The position numbers and the translations under genes were made by a program. From Lepisosteus oculatus (taxonomy: Eukaryota; Chordata; Actinopteri; Semionotiformes; Lepisosteidae), in assembly GCF_040954835.1 (NCBI RefSeq), contig NC_090712.1, positions 6,891,284 to 6,955,283 on the forward strand: 64,000 nucleotides of DNA, given 5' to 3'. Shown here one piece after another: positions 12,891-24,039 of the stretch; positions within the stretch are counted from its first letter, which is position 1; every line of letters starts with the position of its first letter. The notes beneath the pieces are model-generated. The model saw only the letters and a program-made list of their open reading frames with translations. It did not search any database and was not told the origin of the DNA.

Positions 12891-15800
12891 TGAACATATG
12901 TTTCACCTTTATAAACATTCCCTGCTGTTTTGACAGTGATTTTTCCCGGAGGGCATTGCAAGTAAAAAAGATTTTACCACTGGATTGCACTGGTGTCCTC
13001 AATATGAGGTCTGTAAACTACGTGACTTGTTTTCTTATTGAAGACATAACCTAAAGGTAAAAAGGTTAGGTTGAACACAAAGGTTCTTTGCCTGAAGGGC
13101 TAGCCAAGGCTGACACCCCTTTCAGTAGCCTAGCCTTGCTGTCTTCTTTCTGACATTTCAGCACTGTGGGTGTGTTTCAGAGGTAGAGACATAGTTTCTG
13201 CTCAGGTGAAACAAAAGCTGTAGCCCATGACCCAACCTTTGGTGAAAGAATGATTGCCAAAACATGGACATCCAAAAAGTAAAAAACCCAAAACAAACAG
13301 AAAGACCTTATATCTTGAGCTGTCAGCATGTGTCCCTCCAATGGCTGACCTGGCATGTTGTGATTTGGAATTCTAAAATTTTGGAATTTTAGATGAAGAG
13401 AGTAGAGATTAGGTGAGAACGAATTTTTCATGCTTACAGAAAATCTAATATTTTTCTGTAACTCAGAATAATGTCATAAGAATCTTTTCCTTTTCATCAT
13501 TCTTAACCTTTTTTTTATTCTATCTATATATATTTTTCACAACACACATCATTTTACTAACCCATATAGCATTGTTAAAAACTTTTAAAAACTTTAAAAC
13601 AAAAACTTTGAGGATTTCGCAAGAATGAGAGTTTTCAGTTCAATACAGCAGGTACTTATAAGCCACTGGTTGACAGCTGCAGATTACTGTTTTACTGTCC
13701 TCTACTTACATTGCTGTAGCCTGCCCCAGGGAGATGTCTATCTCTGTCTGAATCTCAGATGTCCTTGGGCCTTCCAGGCTGAAAAAGTAAGATTGCTGAA
13801 CTTGGAAGAAAAGTCAGAGATTAAACACAAAAAAGAACATGTTGCTAATTCCTAATGTGTATTAAGCAATGGCTTATCTGTCTGATTGTTCTGAGTTATG
13901 TTGTTCAGACATACTGTATACACTGGCAGCAGACACTATCATCCTTGTGATCATTGTGAGAAGTGGATATTCTTTGAGCCTTGAAAAGATGGTGGAGCCC
14001 AGAGCTTAGGAACTGAGATGATTCTGCTTTCTCTGAATCAGTTCTCCATTACTGTGTTGGGAAATGAAGAGAGAGATGCTGTTTAGTGTCCCTGGCTTTC
14101 AAAAAAGCCATCTCTGGACACCCAGAAACAATGGTGCACTTCATCATACACCGACACCGCCATAAAAAGTGACAGAAAGTTTTTTCCTAAAAGAATAACA
14201 TTGAATATGAGCTTTGCAAGTAAAGGGACTTGGAAACAGTATACAGCTCTTTCTGTGGCAAATCCCTGTTGCAAACATGATTCAGCCATGGCTTCAACTA
14301 CAATTCGTTCAAGCCACTAAAATGGGTTGCTTGTACTGCTTTGAAGAATATGCACTGGAAATGACAAATGGCACAGTCACAGCTGACAGACTCTGTCTCA
14401 GCCTACATTAGGAAAATAAGACAGGGAAGCTACACCTCCATGCACAGAGTCTGTGTAGAACTGTGAAGCCCCTGTGTGGTGTTAATTAGTACATACTAAT
14501 GAATTAATTATTTGGATTTGGATTTGTTGACTTATTTATGTAAGGGCTGGTTCAACTTTTTATGTAATTTGTAACTTTCTGTAAATTATTTCTGCTTTAA
14601 AGTGTGTAAGTAGGTTGCACTGGTCTGCTTTAAAGTGTGTAAGTAGGTTGCACTGGTCTCTAGCCTATGCTGTATAGTAAGCAATGAACTCATTAGCAGC
14701 ACACACAGAGGAATTCAATCAAAGGAGGCTGCTTTCTATTCTGCTTGAAGCACTAGCTTTCTCTAGGACACAAGCAGTTCAGAAATAACTTCCAGGCTGT
14801 CCCTGGAATTCTTATTATTTTGTTATGCTACCTAAATCCTCTATGTAACACAAAATGTGGCAATATAGACATCTGAACAATGTCAGACAATATAGAGGTC
14901 CTGGTAGTTTGCCTTGTTTTTGTTTTCTTTTTACATTTTATGCTTTGAAGAACAAAAATGTTTTAGACATTTATCCACTGACTGTAGAAGGTCTCACTGT
15001 GAAACTGGCGAGGGTAAATTGACACTGATTAATAGGTAAATCAATACATAAAGATTGGTCACAACAAAGTATCTTCTTAATTTTGACCCGTCTTGTTTTA
15101 GAACAACACGATTCTGCTCACATTTTCTTGTCAATGAAAGGAATAAAATTAAAATATAAGAAACAGACAAGTGGTTGCTAGGCCTTCCATTCCTAGGAGA
15201 CACCACTCATGAATAAAGGCTTTAGAAAAAAAATTAACTTAATGGATTTGTATGTATCCCTGGTCTCAAAAATACAGAAGCCTTCGCCAGTCTTGAAGGA
15301 CACTATCTTTTCATCTAAGGTCTTCTGGCTCTGGCTGTGTGGAGACATTGGTAGAGGAATATCACTCAGTGCCAGTTTATTTTTCAGAGACCACAATTAA
15401 GATAAGCAAATGAGTAGAGTCCATTTACTATAGAAATCATGTTTATCCTTGAGGATGTTTGTGTGAGGAAAGTTTATTTTGCCAAAACAATTGATTGGTC
15501 AAATGTGTGTATTGTCTTCAGCAGCATCACAAATTTATGTTAGACTTCCGTATCATACACTTAGAAACTGTGGTTCCTCACTATATGGAATCCAAGGCTC
15601 AGATTGGTGAATACCATGATTTGTTTGGTGAAACAAAGGGTCTAGTTGCTAGTGCAATGCAATAATAAAATAATACTCAGTGGCTGACAGAGAGAAAACA
15701 CCTTATTTCCTCTTCAGTGTACTGTATTGCCTACAAGCCATATCAGGTGGCTATTTTTGTGAACCACTGATATAACCACACATATTCTAACCCTAACCCA

Positions 15801-16320
15801 CTAACCCATAGTACAATGCAAATGATATCAGTGGCAGTTTTATTAACCATGGTTACTTCTACCCTGCCTCTCCAGATTATTTTAGTAACTACCCCAGAGA
15901 TTTAAGGTGTTCTTGGTGTTCACCTAATTCCTCTCAATTCAGGCTAAAGTGAACTTGGTAATTATTTCAGTAGCCCCACCCAGTTCACAGCAACTAGGTC
16001 ATTCTGTGTTCTGTGAATTAGATGCAGAACAGGTAATGCAAGCGTCTTTCCAACTCCAGGCCATCCACTGTTTCTCGTCTCCTTTTTCCAAACTCACTCT
16101 TCCAACACTCATGCTCATGCAATAAACATCAACAATATAGCTCAGGCTGCACGCCTGAAACCCGATTTCTAGATGACACTTGGAATCCTGATGTGCTGTT
16201 CTTTATGAAGGAATCTGATCCATCAGCAGCGCAATCATGCACATAAACTAAATTTCAATATTATATGACATGACAACTACCAGCTTTAGACACTTTCCAA
16301 TTGGACTTTTGCAAGCTGAG
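12891..16320. other. Intergenic, no gene seen
   Basis: No supported exon. It contains a perfect 33-bp tandem duplication at 14591-14656 and two telomere-like hexamers at 15788-15799. The rest is unremarkable AT-rich DNA. Confidence 0.5.
14591..14656 (+). repeat. 33-bp perfect tandem duplication
   Basis: The unit begins TCTGCTTTAAAGTGTGTAAG and ends GCACTGG. It occurs twice with no mismatch, and the first three bases of a third unit follow. Perfect identity in non-coding DNA points to a recent duplication, or to an assembly artefact. Confidence 0.95.
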
Positions 16321-16379
16321 CTGTGGGGGTGAATCTCATTACACTCTTAACTGTTCAAATTAGAAATACATTGTTGTTG

Positions 16380-16600
16380 ATTATGGCTGTATTGTGGCCC
16401 ACCGAATGGCATTGCTGGCATCACGTGTTCGATTCTGGACCTGGGGTGGAGTTTGCATGTTCCCCCATGTTTTTGTGGGCTTGCTCTGGGTGTTCCAGTT
16501 TCCTCCCACAGTCCAGAGACATTCTGGTAGGTTAATTGGCTACGGGGGGAAATGGCCCTGATGAGTGTCTGGTGTGTCTGTGTCTCTCTGCTCTATTTAA
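16380..16600 (+). repeat. L2/SINE-like fish repeat fragment
   Basis: Contains a tRNA-like B-box segment (GTTCGATTCTGG), GGAGTTTGCATGTTCCCCC, TTTCCTCCCACAGTCC and GGTAGGTTAATTGGCTA. These blocks are typical of a very abundant fish repeat. The last block also occurs, reverse-complemented, at 49205-49235, which supports a dispersed family internally. Confidence 0.75.
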
Positions 16601-16914
16601 TCAAATCCATTTAAATAGATACACTGAAAGAGTAGTTAAAAATACAGTATATCCATAGCTCAACTCATTTTACACAGATAATCACACCCCAGGGTATATT
16701 TTCCTGTTATGCACGACTGGAGTTTTCTTTTAATGTGTAATTTTTTTGTTTTGGCAGGGGCGTTTCAAAATTTAATGCATGTGATCTTTATAATGTTCTT
16801 CATAAATCACATAAAATGTAATTCAGTTCTTTGTGTCAATCCTTAGATCCGATGTTATAAAAAAAACATAATGAGCTCTTTTGGCTACAGTATGTTATAT
16901 AATGTTGTTCCATT

Positions 16915-16940
16915 TTATGATAAAGTATACTTTATCATAA
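16915..16940. repeat. 26-bp perfect palindrome
   Basis: TTATGATAAAGTA is followed directly by its exact reverse complement with no spacer. It is entirely AT-rich apart from four G/C positions. It could be the collapsed core of a MITE or simply chance; no larger terminal repeats surround it. Confidence 0.95.
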
Positions 16941-17551
16941 TGTAAGCATTATTTTTCTGTCAGATTAAGCCTTCCATCTCAGCTAACAGGCAGCAGTATC
17001 TGATCTGATCATCAAGCATTTCTCCCTAAAGGTGGTTCAGTTGCATTTTTTAATCTGCATAGAAATTAACATGGTTTTACACCTCTTATTTTACCAAAAC
17101 ATTCATGAATGGTAAATAAGACCTGTTCACATCTCCAAATTATAATCAAAAGCCTACTGTTTTGCAGTTCAAAGCTGAGGCTTAATATTTGCTTAAAGAG
17201 GATCAGATTTGTTTTTCACTTCTTGTCCAAAAGTCTGCTACTGTAGACGTGAAAGGCAAGCAAATGTAGATTCCTGAACTTTCTCGTGTTAACACTTGTT
17301 TAACAACCTTCAGGAAATTCATTACTCTTCCAGAGTTGCCTCACAGGTTAAAAGTTGCATTTTCACAAATATCTTCAATAAGGATTTTCATGACAACATC
17401 AAGTCTAAGACTGCATGAACCACAAATTGAAGTCTAAATTAAAAGACTAAGTAAATCATTCATTTAAAATCTCCTTTACGGAACTGTGCCTCACCATGCT
17501 CATTGCTTTTGCATCCATGACTGATGTGAATGTGTTTTCACACAATATTCT

Positions 17552-17835
17552 TGTCACGATCGTAATCCCTCCTCTTAAGGGCGCTCCGGCTCTATCTTAT
17601 TTTGCTAACTACGTAAACCTGCCCCCGATCCTGCCCCTCCTTAATTAAGCCTGCCGCTCTCGCTACTCTGGGCTCTGCATTGGAAGACGGACGTCCGGAG
17701 GCCCGCCTACCATCAAGTCGCCCTACGTCTGCAGCTTGAGGGCATAGGCCTCCTATCGGCAACCTGACCCAGCTGAGTCCGGGGCTCCGAGTGCCTGGCC
17801 TCCTCATCCCGTTTTTATTCCCGGCTCCCGTTACA
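17552..17835 (+). mobile_element. Probable solo LTR of a Ty3/gypsy-type element
   Basis: A CpG-rich block of about 284 bp sits in AT-rich surroundings. It begins TGTCACGATC and ends CCCGTTACA, the TG...CA ends and TGTCACG start seen in many fish gypsy-type LTRs. No internal retroviral-type coding sequence flanks it, so a solo LTR is the simplest reading. No clean 4-5 bp target duplication was found. It could also be part of another CpG-rich repeat. Confidence 0.5.
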
Positions 17836-17839
17836 GTTA

Positions 17840-20800
17840 TCTTATATAGAAAACCTCCTAAAACGATGCTGCTCAAGAGTAGTGAGACAGATTAAGATGA
17901 GCCCAGAGAAACTCTCATTTCCTGTACCAAGTGAGTTCTTGTTTGAAAATATCTCATGTCTTCTTAACACACTTTCACTTTCTCAAAACAATATGGAGAG
18001 TGAGCTTCAGGTTTTATTAACTTTAATAGATTCTCAGTTTCTCTCCCTCAGTGTGCTTTTCCACCCCTATCACAAATAATTCTGTCCTCCGAGTTTTCCT
18101 TTTGTAAAGTGCTGTAGCTTCCCTCTGTACACACAGAGAAGGCTGATCTAGGGAGCAAATAAACAGAGTCATGTTAATAGATAGCCTACTGTCTTGCATT
18201 GAAAGCTTCACCTCAGGCGAAAAAAGGCTGGCTAGGGAGTCATCAGTATTGCTTTAATTAAGAAGGAGTCTTTTCTTGTTTCGTGAACACGTTGGCTGTA
18301 ATTAATTGCTCGGACTGCCCTTTCAGCTTCATTTACTAACGCGGAAAACATTCTGTTACTGCCAAGTCTTGGTCATTAAACTCTCAAGTCAAGTTTGGCT
18401 ATTCTTTTGTGTTGTCTTCAAAATATTTGCAAGATCATGGTGGGGCACCTTGGATATGGTTGAAACGAAAAAGGGAGCCTGAAAGAAACTGGGAGTTTTC
18501 TTCATCCCTTAATAATTCAGCTTGGGTACCTTCACTCCAAGATTTCAGGGACATTATCAGGCTTGAATGTGTGCAACACTGTTTGAATGATGTAAATGTT
18601 AACTAATTCATTCTTCACTGCTTTTCCATTGTGTTCACTTTAGGAAGTAGGGACCCAGGTGCTCTATTATTGCATTTTTGCCTTGCTCCTGGAAACAAAG
18701 TCTGCACAAAGGCTAATCTGCTCAAGAAAAGCAATTGTTCAATGTGATTAATCAATAGCACCAGAAGTATGCTCTTCCCAAAGATTAACTGAAAACCAAA
18801 TAATGAAATAACATTTTGTTTAGAGCACAGTTTGGAAAGTGCATTTCTACTAACAGCTAAGAGACTTGATTGCTAGTAAGGCTTCAAAGAAGATGATTTT
18901 GATGGGAAGAGCCCTAGTAAGGCTCTATGGTGGGGGGTTTTCCTAGCTCATTAAAGGGTGCCTTTCAAACAGTACAGTTCCTCATCTGTGGAAGAGGAAT
19001 TTGTTCATTTTATCTTAACTCAGGATTATTTGCATTGACCTTGAGGTGCAGAAGTGTATATCCATCAAGCATGCAGATGGGGGTGATCAGCTGTCCTTGA
19101 AGTCAAGGTTTATAAATGATTAGCTCAGATGAGGATGTTCAAACTGACCCTTGGTGTCTAATGAAACATTTTTTTTACCAAATGGCTTCACATTATGGAA
19201 TTTTCCACTGCCTCTGCTGCAGTGTCCACTCACAGAGAAAGGGCAACATGTTTTCAGAATACAAATAAAGTAATTGTCTGCATAGAAATACAAAATTCAC
19301 TCATGGACAGAAAATTAAAGCAGTAGGTTCAAGATCATATGGATAATAGATTCAAGGAGAAAATCAACATAACAAAAGAATATGTGGTGATTGAGGAGAT
19401 TTCCATCTATTCTTTATTTCAAATATATAGAAGTATCCACATAATTGAAAGTTTTAAACTGCACAATGTTTTTTTTTTACTGATTCGACAAGCAGCAAGA
19501 TAGATAATACTTAAGGGGGATTACTACTGTACTAATCCAAAAACATAGCTCTAAAAAGTTTTATTCCACTGCTTATAACTTATTACCAACCAGACCAGAG
19601 AGAATTCCAGGTGTATCTACATAGACTTTCCTTTGGAATCTAACTGCCACTGGTCTTCCAGGAAACTCCAGCTGTTGATAATACAGCAAGAAACTCCAAC
19701 ATTAAATTCCTTAGATAGTGCTCCAGTCTGGCTGGCCTGTGTGTAAGTAAAGAAGGTGGGAGTGGCAGCATACCAATCCTTTTTATGGGGTATATGGTCA
19801 AGACTATCTTTCATCAGAAAATACGTAAGGAGGAATCCCATAAATTGTACTGAAAAGGCTAGGCACACCTTTGCCCCACCTACTCTCTAAACCTTGCAGA
19901 GAGTGAAGGGCACGATGAACTGAATCAGACACACCAGGGTTACACTTTTTGTCAAAATAAGAAAACGATACAGTTAATTCACAAAACAATTAGCCACATG
20001 GTTCTTTTGGAATACAAACGCCTGAGTCCACAAAGTCAGTGGAGGTGCTGGCTTTTGATTTTGTAACGTTACATGTTTCATGTGCACCTGAGAAAAGTAC
20101 AGGTAACTCAGAGTTTTGGAAAATGCTTTAGACGAGGTTTGTAATTTGTGTTGTGAATGTAAAAATATCAATATTTCAAAGGTCAGATAACGTAAGATAC
20201 TTACTGGTATCTGTAAAACAGGATCTTAAATCATATTTAAAAGATGTGGATCCTCTGTCTCTGTGTAAAAAGAGAGCAAGAAACGGTATTAGGCAGATGG
20301 AGAATTTTATGTGGCTTTCTAGCAAAGCTCATTTCATTTTATTCTGCAGTCCTTGTTAAGACCCCACTCCCAAATCAGAACCACACTGAAGCTGAACTTT
20401 CAGTTGTTTTTACACATGTGGTTTGACTTGAAGCTACTTTCGTTTTTTTGTGGTATTTTCAATATATTTTGAATTCTCTGAATTGCGCCTCTTTAATCTC
20501 AGGACTGATGCTGCACTTGGTCTTTCGGCCCTGCTATTTTTTACACCAGCGGTTTGAGTCCCCACCCCATCTGGTGTCTCTCGCAGGAAGGCTGAGAAGC
20601 ACAAGTGGCACAGACTGGTAACAGACGCACGCTCAAGCACCTGTGTCAAATGCAAAAGGCCGGCCGCTGGTACCTGTTTAACGTGATGTCACGCAGCCAA
20701 CGGGCTTACAAGGAAAATAGTTTCTTTGTAATATCTAGAAAAACTTGTCAGCAGATCAGCCAACATAGGGGAGAACCACAGGCCTCACCACAAGAGCAAA

Positions 20801-23590
20801 GTCGCTTCATTCAGCCATCAATAACAAGTGTGAATTAATCAGGCCCGAGAGACTGAGAGCCAGCAGCAAGAGCCCCTGCGTCATGCTTTGTTTGAGGTGG
20901 AACACGAGGTCCAGCCACAGAAAGGAAGGCACAGAGGACGATACTTTTGTGTACAGCCTGGTTTTTCCGAAAACACCATGTGATGTGGTGCTGCAGGAAT
21001 TTGCTATACACAAGCTACTTATTTCAATGTACGTAGTGGAAAGGCTAAATGGTTTCAAGATGCAGACACTCAGAGATAATGAGCATGTATATGGAAATGC
21101 TTCTTCAGTCCTCAGCTAGCCTAGACTTCCGAAAAACAAGAAACGGAATATTTGGAAAGAGCAGTGAAAAGTTCTGCAGGGTCAATAGTGTCAGTGGGGA
21201 ATCACCTGTTTCAGGAAGAAAAGACTAAAAAGTTAAAGAACTAAAATTTACATAAAATTTGATGGCATTGAAGAAATTAAAACCTTGCAATAGCTGACTA
21301 TCCTTTTCTTGGGTTAAATTTGAACAGTGTTTTCTGGACCAACTGGAAAAAAATAAAAAGGCAATCTTTTTTTCTAACTCTTTAATCTCTAAAATGCAAA
21401 AATATTATACTAAGTTTATTGTTCATACAGAGCTGAATTTGTACTCATAAAAGTTTGTATCTACTGAATTAAATGTAAATGGTGTACATCTTACATTTCT
21501 CTTTTGTATTGGACATAGTATGTTGTAAGCCAAGCAATAAACTTTAATTCAAGGTAGCATAAATTGAATCTACTTTGTGAAAAGCATCTCCATGATTTGT
21601 TTCCTGTTTTGTTAGAATAATTGTATTTCTCAAACACTGTCAAACCTCTCTCTTTTTCAGATCTATCTTTAAGCTTAATAAATATTGCTCTCTCAACAGG
21701 CTATACTTACGCGGTGCAGTAATGCAGGGTTTAGTTTAAACTCTCAAGAGAAAAAAGCAACACAGATGCTATAAAATCCCAGTCTCCTTCTGGTGCCAGA
21801 ATAAAGCTTCTGCATAACAAGTCGCTTATAACCCTGAATATAAGGCAACCTCTGTTAACCAGCCCATGTGTTGAAATAGTGTCCGCTTTTTGAGTTTTTG
21901 CATTTGGCCATTAGGCCAAGAGAATCAGACTTCTGAACACCACATTTGGCAGGGTGACCCAAGGGGAACCTGTTAAAATGGACAAATTTCAGCCTGGTTT
22001 CTGAAAAAGCATTCGTCAGGTTGGGCTCTTTTTTCCAAAAACAGCACTGTTGACTTGACGTAGCAAAGTATAATGAATGAGTGCATATTTGAGGTTGAAT
22101 TCACAAACACCAACCAACTGAAATCTGGTAGAAGAATCTGGTTCTTCATGTTGTTGTCTGGCAACATTTTAAAGCACTTTTATGTCTTTTCATGTCTTAA
22201 ACGTAAGAGTGCTGGCGGAAGCAAAGCAGTGAGAACTGAAAACAGTTTTGAAGTAAAAAGGACTCTAAGTCCCGGATTTACTGTTCCAGTGTAAGGTCAT
22301 TTAAAAGTGCCTGAAGAAAGCCATCAGTGTGTTCATTAGGAACAGAGGATTATTAGCTTTTTTGGAGAATCGACTGTGCTAATGCAAAGGCATTTTTCTA
22401 TTTCACAAGTAATACAAGGCTTCATTAAAAATGTTAAAAATACTTCAGTTTGCAGTGAGCCTTTAACTATCAGCAACATTGTACTGTATATTATGACAGA
22501 AAGAAACTGAGAAGTCAAGCAAAGTCATCACATTTGCTTGACCTCAGGGATTTTTCTTTCATTGCTTGTGACAAGTGTCAAAATAAATCCAGTTTTGCAC
22601 TGGACCACCTTAATTGGTCATCCAAGTGGATGTTTGTTTATTTTGTGCAACAGAATACTTTGACTTAAAAATATTTTTTGTATCTCAATTCAGACACCAG
22701 CCAAGCAATAGGAAATAAAAAATACTTTCCAAATGGGAACGGGAAGGGAATTTGTAACCTATCAGAAGTAGGTTATTGCACACAAACTTACACTTTGCTG
22801 TCTGCAAGGTTCACCAAGACTACATTTCAGACACCAAGTAAAACCTATTTTCAAGATGTTTGCTTATTCCATCTTCCTGCTTTTTGTTGAAAAGACAAAG
22901 TATCACGGGCACAATGTGGGCAATATTATTTGAAATACAACTAAACGAGGATCAATAAACATCAATAAGTGTCCAAACATAGAAAAGGAGGCATTATTTG
23001 AGACAAGCTGTACAGCCATGTCACTGGGTTCTTTAAAAAAACAGCTGGTTCAGATCCTTAGATCAGTAGGAACCAAAAACCCTAGATGGGCTTATCTTCT
23101 TAAAACCCAGTCGAAAACGTTTTGCTGACCTCTGACTGGCAACCACACTCAGCCAGTGATGTTGATAGAGATTGTCTTTATCACCTTGTTAGAAGATTCA
23201 GTTTATCATCATGCAACCATTTTTTCATTCAGTCCTAGTTGTCTCCCCTGACACAAAACAACATTTCCCCTTCTCTCTTTCCTGCCACACTTGTGTTGGT
23301 ACACATGAGGGATCAAAAGGTTTTTCCATTTTTGTTTTGCTGGCGTCTCGTATCTGGTTTGTGAACAACCTACTTCAGCAGAAATCACATCTGTATTCTC
23401 TACATATCCTAAGCGCAAGTATATAAAGAAGTAGCAGATCACATTAACACTTATTCTGCTGTACTCTGTGTTCTCATTCAACTGAAATTAAATTTTTGAT
23501 TCATTTACAGTATTATTAATTATACAGTTCACTTAGTTACTGCCGATTGTTCAACTCCTCTACCAACAATTTAAAATAGCATCCCCCTTT
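17840..23590. other. Intergenic, no gene seen
   Basis: Several short ORFs occur, for example around 19.6-19.9 and 20.6-21.1 kb. None has recognisable protein similarity, codon structure or convincing splice sites. No repeat family was identified with confidence. Confidence 0.45.
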
Positions 23591-23709
23591 TCTTCATATT
23601 TTTATCGGCGCGTGACTCGCTTGCGACTGGACTTGTCTTCGGGTTTCACCGCAGGGTGTGATCTGAACCCCTGCCACTCTGTGGATGCAGTCAGTGGAGG
23701 TGACAATCC

Positions 23710-24036
23710 TTATGGATCTGGCGCCACGCAGGAGGGAGTCAAGGAGCATTTACCCTGCTTGTGCACCTGGCATTCCTGAGTTTCCTTCCATTTGTTCATC
23801 AGTTCAATGAAAGGACCCGCTGGCCTTGAGCGAGAGAGCAGGATTGAAATATCAGGGGGTCCGGAGCATCTCTTGCGCTGCTTCGCTGACGGCGGTCTCC
23901 TTGTCATCCAAAACCGCTGATCAAAGGGGCTGCTACTGTCAGTGCAGGGAGCTGCAGGCCAGGAGATGATGGTAGCATGTTTTAAACACATCGCTACAAA
24001 TGAGAGACACTCCCGCAGCAGAGCAACAGAGCACAA
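23710..24036 (-). other. Unidentified CpG-rich ORF, possible exon
   Basis: A 108-codon minus-strand ORF in a locally CpG-rich patch (23.6-24.0 kb). Part of it is bracketed by a good acceptor (CTGGCCTGCAG near 23943) and a possible donor (CAGG then GTAAAT near 23772). The segment between is basic, with a KQRKR cluster, and includes PPDISILLSRSRPAGPFIEL. I do not recognise the family. It may be a lone exon, a decayed gene or chance. Confidence 0.2.
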
Positions 24037-24039
24037 GAT

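Noticed and set aside
15788-15799. Telomere-like TAACCCTAACCC
   Set aside because: Only two hexamers, with a decayed third. This is too short for an interstitial telomere or fusion point.
20434-21119. Cluster of overlapping ORFs near 20.4-21.1 kb
   Set aside because: ORFs on both strands with similar lengths, no family resemblance, and low-complexity or repeat-like sequence. No exon could be supported.
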